Origin: Pseudopelobacter sp964601865 | GTDB taxonomy: Bacteria; Desulfobacterota; Desulfuromonadia; Geobacterales; Pseudopelobacteraceae | Reading direction: 5' to 3' | Assembly (NCBI GenBank): GCA_964601865.1 | Contig: CAZRPI010000001.1 | Location: 5,777-69,776 of the forward strand | Length of the DNA stretch: 64,000 bases | Shown: positions 8,705 to 18,509 of the stretch, piece by piece | Layout: each line of letters begins with the position of its first letter | Numbering within the stretch: the first letter of the stretch is position 1 | Notes under the pieces: model-generated | Database searches by the model: none | What the model was told of the DNA's origin: nothing | The model's input: only the letters and a program-made list of their open reading frames with translations | Position numbers and translations under genes: made by a program

Positions 8705-10003
8705 TCAGAAGGGATACCCAAGGCCGACGAATACGGCCGGTCCCTCTTTTCCGATCCCCAGATCAACCCGGCCGACGATGTTGGGACGGACAACCGCGCG
8801 GAATCCGATCCCCGGATTGATCTCGAAGCTGTGGGTATCCGCCTTGTCCAGCGACTCCATTACGGCGCCCATATCCACGAACGGCGCCACCTCCCAGTCG
8901 GCGGTGACGTTGAAAATTTCCCAGCGGAAAAGCCGGATACGCTCCTCCAGGTTGCAGAGCAGGAAGCTGTTGTCGATAAAGCGGTTGCGTCCGAAACCGC
9001 GCAGGGTGGTTTCACCGCCCAGGATACTCCGCTCGAGGAACGGGACATCGTGCCCCAGGGTCTGGTTGTACATCAACCGGAACACGCTGATATAACGGGC
9101 ATTGTCAAGGGGATAATACCCTTTTACCTCAGCTTCGTAGTGACGGTAATCCGCCTCGCTCCCCAGAGCCCTGATGCTCCCCTCCACGGAAAGCCTCACA
9201 TAACCGCCGTATGTGGGAGTATCCCTGCTGTCCAGAGTGTTGTAGATTATAGCCGCTCGCGGCGCATGGACCGTAAACCCCCCCAACCCCGGGACATCCT
9301 TCTCGGAAAACTTGTCCTTGATGTAGGGGACCTTTTTGACGGCGCCCTTCTCAATGGTGACGTTGCGGAACCTGTCGCCAACCACCAGCTGGAAATTCTT
9401 GGCGAAATTGTATCCGGCCGAAATGGTTACGCCGACCTCGTTATTGGCATAGTTGGTTTCGTGTTTGTAGGGGCTGTTTGCCTGAAAGCCGTAGAAACGA
9501 GACGATCCGTCGGACAGCTTGAAGACGAAGGCGTTGAGTTCCAGCTTTTTGTTCATCAGGGTATTGTCACGGATCTTGAACTCGTAATCATGGTTGACCT
9601 TGGTGGATTGTGACATGTTGAACTCTATGTTGCGCTCGGGAGAAAAGTACATGGCGCCGTACAGAGAGCCAGTGATGCCGAAACTGCTGTTCTTGTTCAC
9701 CTGAGGGGCGAGGAGAGTTGCAATCTCGTCGTTCTTGTTGTGAAACAGAAACGCCGACAACGCGCCGTAGGTTATCCCTTCGTTCGGGCTTGAGCCGATT
9801 ACCGGAAGGGGGACAGTTACCAGCTTGATCTTCTCGGCGCAGGTATCGCACGGCGTCAGCATCAGCTTCTCGCGGGGGATGTAATTGGTGCAACCGCCGA
9901 CAAGCAGGGCCAGAAGTAAAATCAACGGCAAGACGAAGCGATACATAAGGTTTTTCAACCGTTTCTGCATACAATGTTTGAGCATAGCGGATGTATGTAT
10001 CAT
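8705..10003 (-). CDS. Outer-membrane beta-barrel lipoprotein, BamA/surface-antigen (D15) family, no POTRA
   Basis: 432 residues: a signal sequence with lipobox LVGGC (Cys38), a short linker, then alternating beta strands ending in the aromatic terminus YPF typical of outer-membrane barrels. LGGETTLRGFGRNRF is the conserved RGF loop of the Omp85 barrel. There are no POTRA repeats, so this resembles short patatin/ShlB-type or stand-alone D15 barrels, not BamA itself. The first ATG (10003) has GAGGA eight bases upstream, while the internal ATG at 9946 has no Shine-Dalgarno, so the longer form is kept. It is divergent from the kinase gene. Confidence 0.75.
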   Translation of the reverse strand: MIHTSAMLKHCMQKRLKNLMYRFVLPLILLLALLVGGCTNYIPREKLMLTPCDTCAEKIKLVTVPLPVIGSSPNEGITYGALSAFLFHNKNDEIATLLAPQVNKNSSFGITGSLYGAMYFSPERNIEFNMSQSTKVNHDYEFKIRDNTLMNKKLELNAFVFKLSDGSSRFYGFQANSPYKHETNYANNEVGVTISAGYNFAKNFQLVVGDRFRNVTIEKGAVKKVPYIKDKFSEKDVPGLGGFTVHAPRAAIIYNTLDSRDTPTYGGYVRLSVEGSIRALGSEADYRHYEAEVKGYYPLDNARYISVFRLMYNQTLGHDVPFLERSILGGETTLRGFGRNRFIDNSFLLCNLEERIRLFRWEIFNVTADWEVAPFVDMGAVMESLDKADTHSFEINPGIGFRAVVRPNIVGRVDLGIGKEGPAVFVGLGYPF

Positions 10004-10044
10004 TCAATGCTTCCTCTGTCAATAACCCTCTTTAGCGATCACGC

Positions 10045-10073
10045 TTGTTTACTTCCCATTGCTAAGATATATT
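10045..10073 (+). promoter_or_regulatory. Sigma-70-like promoter for the kinase/regulator pair
   Basis: TTGTTT (10045-10050), a 17-base spacer and TATATT (10068-10073), about 40 bases before the kinase ATG, in the divergent intergenic stretch. Confidence 0.4.
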
Positions 10074-10114
10074 GCGGAATATCCGTTTTGATCAGCCAAT
10101 GAAACAGGGTAATC

Positions 10115-11566
10115 ATGAACCTTAACACCAAACTTGTCATCATCATGCTATCTCTGCTGGTCCTTGCCTTGCTGACCCTCTTCATCCTCAACCAGTATGC
10201 CCAGAACGATCTGGTCAAAGAGATTCAGGAGAGTTCCCAGGAAATCTCAAAAGCGGTTCAGATAAGCATCGAGGATCTCACCTCCGAAGCCGAAACCTCA
10301 CGCCTTAACGAGTACCTCCTCAAGGCCCGGGAAAGGGGCATCAATGAAATCAACATCATCAACATAGAGGGCGAGATCATCGACTCGTCCGATCCGGAAA
10401 AGATCGGCAAAAGGCGCGAACTCAAGAAGCTGGAAAAGGGAATCCATGCCGCTCCGCGAACCAGCGGCAGAAGCGGCGGCCTGGCCCAGAAACCCTACGA
10501 GGTGGTTGTGCCGGTCATAGTGGGGGATGAGCACCTGGGGTACGTTCAGATCAACATGCTTCTGGACAACATCCGCGACCTGCAGCACGCCAACTTCCTC
10601 CGTCGCCTCTTTGCCACGGGCATGGTTTTCGCCTTCGGCATTGCCCTGACCATTTTTCTGGCGCGGCGCTACACCGAACCGATCCACAACCTGGTCGAGG
10701 ACTTCAAACGTGTGTCCGCCGGGGATCTATCCGTAACCATCCCGGTGGAGAGCGAGGATGAAATCGGCGAACTGGCGGTCGGCTTCAACAATATGGTTGA
10801 AAAACTTCGGGAACGGGAGGCCCTGGAAAAACGGCTCAACGAGGCCGAGCATCTCTCCCGGGTCGGCCAGCTGGCCGCGGGAATTGCCCACGAAATACGC
10901 AATCCTCTCAACTACATCAGCCTGGCTGTGGATCACCTGAAGACCGAGATGCTCCCGGAGTGTCACGAGAGACGGGAAGAGCTTGAAGAACTGGTGGAGA
11001 AAATCAGGGAAGAGGTGCGGCGGACCAACTACATGGTGGTCAACTTCATGAACTACGGCCGGCCGCTCAAACTTCGACGCGCCTCGGTCCCCTACGGCGA
11101 TCTCCTGGCAAAGGTGCTGCCGCTCGTACAGGAACGCCTGACCGAGCAGCACATCACCGTGGAGCAGCGGTTTTCCAACGACCTGCCGCCGCTGTGGGTT
11201 GATCCGGAACTGCTCCGAAACTGCATCCTGAACTTCGTCAACAACGCGGCCCAGGCCATGCCCGACGGCGGCGTCATCACCCTGGGAGCCGCACCGGAAG
11301 CGGGGCGGATTCGCCTGACCTTCGCCGACCAGGGCAAGGGCATCGCAGCGGAAGACATCGACAAGATATTCAAGCCATATTTCACCACCAGGGATGTGGG
11401 TATTGGACTGGGACTGGCAATCACCGAACGGATCGTCAAGGAGCACGGCGGCGCCATAGATGTTGAAAGCGAGCCGGGCAAAGGTACGACCTTTGTCGTT
11501 CTCCTCCCCCTGCACCCGGAGCCGAACGGAAATTCTTCGGAACCATCCGAAACATTAAAGACTTGA
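10115..11566 (+). CDS. Membrane sensor histidine kinase (NtrB-like, HAMP)
   Basis: 483 residues: TM1 (about 8-27), a periplasmic sensing region of about 140 residues, TM2 (about 168-190), HAMP (to about 243), a HisKA dimerisation domain with AHEIRNPL (phospho-His about 259), and an HATPase domain with N box (NFVNNAAQAM), G1 (FADQGKGI) and G2 (GIGLGLAI). All catalytic motifs are present. It is 18 bases upstream of the sigma-54-dependent regulator and is clearly its partner. The signal is unknown; the neighbouring outer-membrane gene or the glycan island could be targets. Confidence 0.93.
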   Translation: MNLNTKLVIIMLSLLVLALLTLFILNQYAQNDLVKEIQESSQEISKAVQISIEDLTSEAETSRLNEYLLKARERGINEINIINIEGEIIDSSDPEKIGKRRELKKLEKGIHAAPRTSGRSGGLAQKPYEVVVPVIVGDEHLGYVQINMLLDNIRDLQHANFLRRLFATGMVFAFGIALTIFLARRYTEPIHNLVEDFKRVSAGDLSVTIPVESEDEIGELAVGFNNMVEKLREREALEKRLNEAEHLSRVGQLAAGIAHEIRNPLNYISLAVDHLKTEMLPECHERREELEELVEKIREEVRRTNYMVVNFMNYGRPLKLRRASVPYGDLLAKVLPLVQERLTEQHITVEQRFSNDLPPLWVDPELLRNCILNFVNNAAQAMPDGGVITLGAAPEAGRIRLTFADQGKGIAAEDIDKIFKPYFTTRDVGIGLGLAITERIVKEHGGAIDVESEPGKGTTFVVLLPLHPEPNGNSSEPSETLKT

Positions 11567-11584
11567 GAGACCGAGGCGCATCAC

Positions 11585-12982
11585 ATGAACAACCAGCGGA
11601 AAGCCGGAAGCATACTGATTGTCGACGACGAGAGGGGACAACGGGACATCCTTAAATTGATCCTCAACAGGGAGGGGTATGAGATCGTCGATGTCCCGGG
11701 AGTGCGGGAGGCATTGGAGCAACTGGAAAGGCGCGAGTTCGACCTGATCCTGACCGACCTGAAAATGCAGGGACAGAGCGGACTCGATCTGCTCGACAAG
11801 GTTCTGGCCGACGATCCGCAGCAATGCGTGATCCTGATGACTGCCCATGGCTCGGTCGACTCCGCGGTCGAGGCCATGCGCAAGGGCGCCTTCGATTATC
11901 TGGAAAAACCGCTGGAACGTGACAATTTGGTATTGACTTTGCAGAGAGCATTTGAACGCATCGGCCTGGTACGCGAGAATCGGGTGCTGCAGAAGCGGGT
12001 CGCCTCGACGATGACGATTCCCAGCATCATGGGTGATCATCCCAAGATGTGCGAAGTATTCCGGATTGTCACCAAGATCGCGGCAACCAATTCCACGGTG
12101 CTGATCGTCGGGGAATCGGGCACCGGCAAGGAACTGGTCGCCAGGGCGATCCACGAGGGAAGCCAGCGTCGGGACAGGCCCTTCATGGCCATCAACTGCG
12201 CGGCCATACCCGAAACCCTGATTGAGAGCGAACTGTTCGGCCATGAAAAGGGGAGCTTTACCGGCGCCAATGCCCGTGAACTGGGCGTTTTCGAGGCGGC
12301 CGACGGAGGAACGGTTTTTCTGGATGAAATCGGGGAGATGAATATCTCCATGCAGGCCAAGCTGCTGCGCGCCATCCAGGAAAAGGAGATCCGCCGGGTC
12401 GGCGGCAAGGTCAACATTCCGCTGGATGTCAGGATCATCTCCGCCACCAACAAGGAACTGGAACAGGAGATAAGGCGGGGAAACTTCCGGGAGGACTTGT
12501 TCTACCGCCTCAACGTCATCCGGATCAATCTGCCCCCCCTGCGCGAACGGGGGAACGATGTCAAAACTTTGGCAGAGTTCTTTGTCAAAAAATACAGCCA
12601 GACAGGCGGCGTCGCGGTCGTGGGGATCTCGAAGGCGGCCCTCAAGCTCCTGATGAGCTACTCCTGGCCCGGCAACGTCCGCCAGCTGGAATCGGTCATC
12701 GAGCGGGCGGCGCTGATGGCCGAGAGCAACTTTATCGAGCCCGGCGACCTGCCGAGCGAAATAACGGCGACTTCGCTCCTGGCCGGGGGCGTTCCCTTCG
12801 ACCTGCCGCCGGAGGGAATCGACATCGAGACACTGGAGAAAAACCTGATCATCAAGGCCATGGAGCGAGCGGACTGGGTCATCGGCAAGGCGGCTCCGCT
12901 TCTGGGCATGAGTTACAAGACCCTGCAGTACCGGCTGGAAAAATTCGATATCGAACGGCCCGAGAAAAGACACAGGGGGTGA
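11585..12982 (+). CDS. Sigma-54-dependent response regulator (NtrC family)
   Basis: 465 residues: a receiver domain (about 8-120, phosphoacceptor D58), an AAA+ domain (about 145-380) with Walker A GESGTGKE, the sigma-54 contact loop GSFTGA (usual form GAFTGA) and Walker B GGTVFLDEIGEM, then a Fis-type helix-turn-helix (about 420-460). It activates sigma-54 promoters once phosphorylated. Cotranscribed with the kinase gene. In this group such pairs often control surface or motility genes; the regulon cannot be told from here, and I found no convincing sigma-54 promoter in the window. Confidence 0.93.
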   Translation: MNNQRKAGSILIVDDERGQRDILKLILNREGYEIVDVPGVREALEQLERREFDLILTDLKMQGQSGLDLLDKVLADDPQQCVILMTAHGSVDSAVEAMRKGAFDYLEKPLERDNLVLTLQRAFERIGLVRENRVLQKRVASTMTIPSIMGDHPKMCEVFRIVTKIAATNSTVLIVGESGTGKELVARAIHEGSQRRDRPFMAINCAAIPETLIESELFGHEKGSFTGANARELGVFEAADGGTVFLDEIGEMNISMQAKLLRAIQEKEIRRVGGKVNIPLDVRIISATNKELEQEIRRGNFREDLFYRLNVIRINLPPLRERGNDVKTLAEFFVKKYSQTGGVAVVGISKAALKLLMSYSWPGNVRQLESVIERAALMAESNFIEPGDLPSEITATSLLAGGVPFDLPPEGIDIETLEKNLIIKAMERADWVIGKAAPLLGMSYKTLQYRLEKFDIERPEKRHRG

Positions 12983-13171
12983 TGACTTTTCTCCGCTCCC
13001 CGTCTTTCTCCATAACCTTTTTTGGTGGCGATGCGATGCACCGGCAAGAACGCTCCGCCAGTCGAGATATTTGCGTTTCCAGCAGAATCGCGCCAACGGC
13101 TGTGACCGGTCAGACCAACCGTTTGCGGTCATGCCTCCCACAACACCAGAGAAACCGGCAAGCGGACGAAC

Positions 13172-14476
13172 ATGAACATCCTCATTATCGGCAGTGACTA
13201 TTTCTCTCTCGCAACCGACCCGGCCTACAGAACCGTGGTTCTCGGCCAGCCGGACGTTCTACGTCCCCCTCCCCCCACCCTGTCGTCACTACTACACCGG
13301 CACTGCCCGGAATTTTCACCGGATATCGTTCTCTATACCGATGAGAGCAAACTCCCGACCCTGACCGGACTGGAAGACCTGGAAATCCCCCTCTTCGGCT
13401 ATCTCATCGACTCCCATATCCATTACGGCTGGCACCGCGAGTTCGCCGGAATGTTCGACCATGTTTTCGTCGCGCAAAGGGACTGCTGCGACAGCATAAA
13501 CCGCCACACCGGCAACTGCGGCTGGTTGCCGCTCTTTGCGGCTCCGGAGCCGGCAGTCGCAGAAGAGGTGATCCATGATGTTTCATTCGTGGGGACCCTC
13601 GACAGGGGACTGAATCCCGACCGCGTATCCTTCATCGAATCACTGGCCCGCCTGGTGCCTCTCAATGTGCATTCCGGAGCTTTTTCCCGGATCTTCAGGC
13701 AGTCGAGGATCGTACTCAATCAATCGGTCAAAACGGATATCAATTTCAGGGTATTCGAGGCGCTGGCAAGCGGAAGTCTTCTCCTTACGGATAACGTCGA
13801 CAACGGCATGAATGATCTGCTTGAAGAGGGGAAGCATTTCGTCAGCTACAGAAAAAACGATCCCGAAGACGCGGCACGGAAAATCAGATATTTCCTCGAA
13901 CACGAAGAAGAACGCCAAACCATCGCCCGGGCTGGGCATGAGGCCATGGTAACGAGGCATACGAAGGATATCCGCAGACGCCAGCTCATGAACGGGATTA
14001 CCTCGCTCATCTCCGAGTGGGGTGGCAAAAATCCGGGGATCAGCCGGGAGCAGAGGCGTAACGCGGCGGCAAGAACCTATCTCATCGTGGCGCGCCTTGC
14101 AACCGACCTTAGGAGAGAATGCGGAATCCAGATTCCGGGGCGGGATGGCTACGTTGATCTTGCTGAAATATGCCTGCAGCGGATCAAGGACCATGGTAAC
14201 ATTGAGTTCGTCGTGCGTGACCTGGCCTGGATCAGCATCCTCAGAAACAGACGTGATGCCGCAAAAGCGGCCTTAAGCGCAGCGATGCGCATGGGCGCGG
14301 CTGATGTCGAGACCTTTATCTGCGCGGCAGATCTCGCGTCCGATCAAAGGGAGGCGAAGGAACATCTGGCCACAGCAATGAACCTCCTGCAGGGCTATAG
14401 TGAGAGCGACCCGCTTTATTATGAATCCTGCTTTGATCAGTTGCTTCTGTTGGCAAAACGTACCGGCGCAATTTAA
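13172..14476 (+). CDS. CgeB-like glycosyltransferase
   Basis: 434 residues. The first ~270 match the CgeB/GT1-like glycosyltransferase pattern: NILIIGSDYF start, VSFVGTL about mid-way, then the nucleotide-sugar-binding segment NFRVFEALASGSLLLTDNVDNGMNDLLEEGKHFVSY typical of CgeB proteins. The remaining ~160 residues are helical and TPR-like, without a recognised domain. It is the first gene of the glycan island, 189 bases after the regulator. The RBS is weak. The sugar and acceptor are unknown; flagellin glycosylation is inferred from the island as a whole. Confidence 0.78.
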   Translation: MNILIIGSDYFSLATDPAYRTVVLGQPDVLRPPPPTLSSLLHRHCPEFSPDIVLYTDESKLPTLTGLEDLEIPLFGYLIDSHIHYGWHREFAGMFDHVFVAQRDCCDSINRHTGNCGWLPLFAAPEPAVAEEVIHDVSFVGTLDRGLNPDRVSFIESLARLVPLNVHSGAFSRIFRQSRIVLNQSVKTDINFRVFEALASGSLLLTDNVDNGMNDLLEEGKHFVSYRKNDPEDAARKIRYFLEHEEERQTIARAGHEAMVTRHTKDIRRRQLMNGITSLISEWGGKNPGISREQRRNAAARTYLIVARLATDLRRECGIQIPGRDGYVDLAEICLQRIKDHGNIEFVVRDLAWISILRNRRDAAKAALSAAMRMGAADVETFICAADLASDQREAKEHLATAMNLLQGYSESDPLYYESCFDQLLLLAKRTGAI

Positions 14477-14707
14477 TCCCGTACCATGAAACTCCGCGTC
14501 TGAGGCATGTTCATTGCTTGAATCTATAGATTTTTATTTATCTGGCCTGTTTTTGACACACAGAGAGGAATACACGGTGAAAGTCAATCATTTCTGCCGT
14601 AGCAGCAAATCGGTTGTACCATGTTATTCCAGACGACCAAATTCTTCTGTACGCAACCCATAGACTGAATTGATATTAACCCTCATCAGCGTGGAGATTA
14701 TCGGCTT

Positions 14708-17476
14708 ATGATTGCTATTAATAATTGCCATGGCAAAGAACAGAAAACTGAAATCGATCTTCCATTTATGGACAAGAACGAAATTGAAGCAATTAAAATA
14801 TGCCTTGGTTTGTTTGACGGACCAATAAAAGCGCTGGAATGGGGCAGCGGGAATAGTACCCTTTTTTTCTCATCCCTGTTGCAGCCCGGAAGTTCCTGGA
14901 TTGCATTGGAGCACGATGCGGCTTGGTATAAAGAGATGGAAACCAAGATTTCAAGGCATCCATCCTCATGTGCTTCCGCCATCTTGATTCCACCAGGCAG
15001 ATCATTCGACGGACTCACCGATGGTGATTTTGACACCTTTCGTGATTATGTGTTGACCCCGGCCCGTATGGGAACTACCTTCGACTTCATTCTTGTTGAT
15101 GGACGCGCCAGAACCGAATGCCTGATGATGGGATGGAAGTTACTAAATGAAGACGGTGCAATGGTACTACATGACGCACAAAGAAGGGAATATTGCGCGG
15201 GCATCCCAAAAGACTGCTTCTCCATACGGCTTACTAATCCGAACGTGAACGTAGAAGGCCCTATCACAATGCTGTTTATGACCAAACGGCACCATCTGGC
15301 CAAATCGCTAGAACTGAAATTACGGCACCATCTGGAAAACGATGGACTACTCGTAACGTCAGATCTTGCCGAGATTGGCAATCATGGTTCATGGAACGGC
15401 ACCTGCCCGACCAATAACAAAAACAATATTATCCCTAGTAATGCACCTCAAGCTTGCGGAAAAAATGACATGGCTCGTTTTACAGATGCAGATTCATCCA
15501 AAATCAACAATTCAACCGAACTTTACGAAAAAATTCTGTCAAACAAAAATAAAATTTTTGATGAAATCAGGTCCAAAAGGACATTGCCACCATACGAATC
15601 TGATAATATTGCAACCAATACCAGGCGCTGTCTATTCTTAAACACCTACTATTTGGCATTTATCGAAAATCACTATCAACAGCACCAGGAGTTGGCATCT
15701 GAATCATACGCCGTGCAAAAACAATCTCTTGTTGGCAAATGCTTTGGGGACAGCGACTTTTATTCTGCAAATCTGGCAAGAGCGGGTTGGGATACCGAGG
15801 ATCTCATCATCAACTGCACTCCGTTACAGCAGGCCTGGGCTCGTGAGAACAATTTTCATGGTGAGGGATTCAATGTCGCCATTGAGCAAGTACGGCGGGC
15901 ACGCCCGGACGCAGTTTACATCCAGGATTTCGGTGTCTGTACGAAAAACTTTATTGATGCAATCCGGCCATATACCAGGCTGATCATAGGTCAAATCGCG
16001 TCCCCGGTCCCGCCGCAGACCCATGTCCCGGGACTGGATATTATCATATCGTCTTTTCCTCACTTCGTTGACCGTTTCCGTAAAGACGGTATCACTTCAT
16101 ACTATCAACCTCTGGCATTTGAACAGCGCGTACTGGATAAGGTTCCCATTAACAATTATGAAATGCGGCCGATAGAATGTTCGTTTGTTGGTGGCTTGTC
16201 GCCGCACCACAGCAAAGGATATGGTCTGTTGGAATTCCTTGCCCGGGAAGTTCCAATTCGCTTCTGGGGTTATGGCGCCGACCGCCTGCCTGAAGATTCG
16301 GCCATAAGAGGTCGCCACCATGGTGAGGTTTGGGGCGAGGACATGTTCCGAATTCTGTCCGCCTCGAAAATCACGATCAATCGCCACATAGACGTAGCTG
16401 AAAACAATGCCAACAATATGCGGCTCTTTGAGGCCACAGGCTGCGGCGCGCTCCTGATTACCGATTACAAGGACAACCTGAGTGACCTGTTCGAAATTGG
16501 CAAAGAAGTTGTTGCATATCGTTCACCAGAGGAATGCGTTGCGCTGGTCAGGTACTACCTTGCCCACCCGGATAGGGCTGCCGCCATCGCCAAGGCAGGT
16601 CAGGAGAAGACGCTCAGGGAGCACTCCTACGGACTGCGCATGCAACACACTGCCGAGATACTGGAACGTCATTTGCGCTACAGACTCGAAAAGGGGACTT
16701 TGCAAGTTCCAGCGCGCATTTCCGACGGTCACCAGTTAATATCACAGGCTGAAGTTACACAGGCAATGGAAAACGCGTGGAAGGACCCGACGATTCCCTT
16801 GCAGCAACGGGCACTTGTGCAAAACCAGTTGGAGCAGATGTATCAGGGCAGGGAAATCGTTCCGTTTCAGTCCTTGGCAAGTATCCTTGCCCCATTTGTT
16901 CGCATCGGGGACTCGGTTCTGGAAATTGGCTGCGCAAGCGGTTACTATTACGAAGTACTGGAGTACCTCCTCAAGAAACGAATTTCCTACACCGGCGTGG
17001 ATTATTCGGAACCCATGATAAAGCTTGCGAAAGACTACTATCCGGCAGCAACATTTTATACGGCGGATGGCGCAAGCCTTTTCTTTGAAGACCGCCGATT
17101 TCACACCGTCATTTCCTCGGGTGTATTACTTCATGTGCCAAACTGGCGCCAGCATGTGCTGGAAACGGTGAGGGTGGCTGATACCTACATTGTAGTATCA
17201 AGGACCCCGGTTTGTCGTTCCAATCCAACCCGCTACATGAAGAAATACGCATATGGAGTTGAAACCGTCGAACTCATATTCAACGAGGACGAAATAATTC
17301 AAGAATTTCTCCAGCATGACCTGGAGTTGATCAGCGCCATCCAACTGGAGGGAAATCCGTCCGGTGACGAATACTCGGTAACGTATCTTTTCAGACGACC
17401 CGAGAGCAGGAGGCGCCAATGCTTAGGAAGCATATCAGGCTTGCCAGACTCCTCAGCAGAGATTCGCGAAAAATGA
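14708..17476 (+). CDS. Tri-domain methyltransferase / CgeB-like glycosyltransferase / methyltransferase
   Basis: 922 residues with three parts. Residues about 20-205 resemble a Rossmann methyltransferase (ALEWGSGNST at about 42, later FILVDGRAR). Residues about 320-660 are a CgeB-like glycosyltransferase (SFVGGLSPHHSKGYG; RLFEATGCGALLITDYKDNLSDLFEIGKE). Residues about 690-900 are a class I SAM methyltransferase with motif I LEIGCASGYYYEVL (about 738), GVDYSEPMI and VISSGVLLHVPNW. A single protein could thus transfer a sugar and methylate it, or cap a chain. Codon use is AT-richer than in the genes before 13 kb. The start has GGAG 11 bases upstream. It is followed after 34 bases by the SDR gene. 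Confidence 0.8.
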   Translation: MIAINNCHGKEQKTEIDLPFMDKNEIEAIKICLGLFDGPIKALEWGSGNSTLFFSSLLQPGSSWIALEHDAAWYKEMETKISRHPSSCASAILIPPGRSFDGLTDGDFDTFRDYVLTPARMGTTFDFILVDGRARTECLMMGWKLLNEDGAMVLHDAQRREYCAGIPKDCFSIRLTNPNVNVEGPITMLFMTKRHHLAKSLELKLRHHLENDGLLVTSDLAEIGNHGSWNGTCPTNNKNNIIPSNAPQACGKNDMARFTDADSSKINNSTELYEKILSNKNKIFDEIRSKRTLPPYESDNIATNTRRCLFLNTYYLAFIENHYQQHQELASESYAVQKQSLVGKCFGDSDFYSANLARAGWDTEDLIINCTPLQQAWARENNFHGEGFNVAIEQVRRARPDAVYIQDFGVCTKNFIDAIRPYTRLIIGQIASPVPPQTHVPGLDIIISSFPHFVDRFRKDGITSYYQPLAFEQRVLDKVPINNYEMRPIECSFVGGLSPHHSKGYGLLEFLAREVPIRFWGYGADRLPEDSAIRGRHHGEVWGEDMFRILSASKITINRHIDVAENNANNMRLFEATGCGALLITDYKDNLSDLFEIGKEVVAYRSPEECVALVRYYLAHPDRAAAIAKAGQEKTLREHSYGLRMQHTAEILERHLRYRLEKGTLQVPARISDGHQLISQAEVTQAMENAWKDPTIPLQQRALVQNQLEQMYQGREIVPFQSLASILAPFVRIGDSVLEIGCASGYYYEVLEYLLKKRISYTGVDYSEPMIKLAKDYYPAATFYTADGASLFFEDRRFHTVISSGVLLHVPNWRQHVLETVRVADTYIVVSRTPVCRSNPTRYMKKYAYGVETVELIFNEDEIIQEFLQHDLELISAIQLEGNPSGDEYSVTYLFRRPESRRRQCLGSISGLPDSSAEIREK

Positions 17477-17510
17477 TGCGGCAAACAACCCGTTGCGCTG
17501 GAGAAAAATA

Positions 17511-18509
17511 ATGGACTTTACAGGCGCCAATATCCTCGTCACCGGTGGCCTTGGCTTTATTGGCTCGAATCTCGCCATACATCTAGTTGAAATGGGAGCC
17601 AATGTAACCTTGGTTGACAGCCTGATTCCGGAGTATGGCGGCAATCTTTGGAACATCGAGTCAATCAAAAACAGGGTTCGAGTGAACATATCCGATGTTA
17701 GGGACGAGCACTCCATGAAGTATCTTATCCAGGGGCAGGACTACCTGTTCAATCTTGCAGGCCAGACAAGCCACGCAGATTCAATGAGCAACCCCTATCC
17801 CGATCTTGAGATAAACGCCCGTGCCCAGCTTTCCATCCTTGAAGCATGCCGGAAATACAACTCTTCCATCAAGGTTATTTTTGCCAGTACCCGCCAGATG
17901 TACGGCGCACCACAATACTTGCCGGTGGACGAAAGACACCCCCTTGCTCCGGTGGATGTCAACGGCATCAACAAGATGGCCGGGGAGTGGTACCACCTGG
18001 TTTACAACAACATCTACGGTATTCGCGCCACGGTTTTGCGGCTTACCAACACCTATGGGCCCAGGATGCGGGTGAAAGATGCCCGCCAGACGTTTTTGGG
18101 CATCTGGATCAGACGAATCATTGAAGGCAGGCCGCTCCTTGTTTTTGGCGATGGCAAGCAGATACGTGATTTTAACTTCGTGGATGACGTAGTCGAGGTA
18201 ATGCTGCTGGCGGCCAGTTCAGATGATGCAAATGGCGAGATCTTCAATCTTGGCGCGGACGATCCGATTAATTTAAAGGACGCCGCCCAGACGTTGGTTG
18301 ACATCGCGCAAACCGGTTCATTCGAGATTGTCCCATTTCCACAGGATAGAAAAGCCATCGATATCGGCGACTACTATGCCGATTACCGCAAGATAAGGGC
18401 AAAGCTCGGCTGGAAGCCGGTCGTCCCGTTTGAGGAAGGGTTGCGCAGAACGGTTGCCTACTATCGGGAGCATCATTCCCACTACTGGGAGGCGGAAAAT
18501 GGCGATTGA
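17511..18509 (+). CDS. NAD-dependent epimerase/dehydratase (extended SDR), catalytic Tyr replaced
   Basis: 332 residues with the NAD-binding GGLGFIGSN (about 12-20), NLAGQTSHADSM, and the substrate-region RPLLVFGDGKQIRDFNFVDDV common to nucleotide-sugar epimerases and dehydratases. The usual YxxxK pair appears as NGINK: lysine kept, tyrosine position Asn. That is either a family using another acid/base or a changed reaction. The start is set at 17511 by GGAG seven bases upstream; an upstream in-frame ATG at 17493 is less likely. It overlaps the aminotransferase start by 11 bases, so a keto sugar made here is probably the aminotransferase substrate. Confidence 0.82.
   Translation: MDFTGANILVTGGLGFIGSNLAIHLVEMGANVTLVDSLIPEYGGNLWNIESIKNRVRVNISDVRDEHSMKYLIQGQDYLFNLAGQTSHADSMSNPYPDLEINARAQLSILEACRKYNSSIKVIFASTRQMYGAPQYLPVDERHPLAPVDVNGINKMAGEWYHLVYNNIYGIRATVLRLTNTYGPRMRVKDARQTFLGIWIRRIIEGRPLLVFGDGKQIRDFNFVDDVVEVMLLAASSDDANGEIFNLGADDPINLKDAAQTLVDIAQTGSFEIVPFPQDRKAIDIGDYYADYRKIRAKLGWKPVVPFEEGLRRTVAYYREHHSHYWEAENGD

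Noticed and set aside
14541..14556. Possible sigma-54 -24/-12 element (TGGCCTG-N4-TGACA)
   Set aside because: The -12 GC is missing, so it does not fit the consensus despite a sigma-54 activator gene nearby.
14577..14663. GTG-started 28-codon frame with a GAGG upstream, in the gap before the tri-domain gene
   Set aside because: Has a plausible RBS but is very short and has no recognisable features; could be a leader peptide, but nothing supports it.
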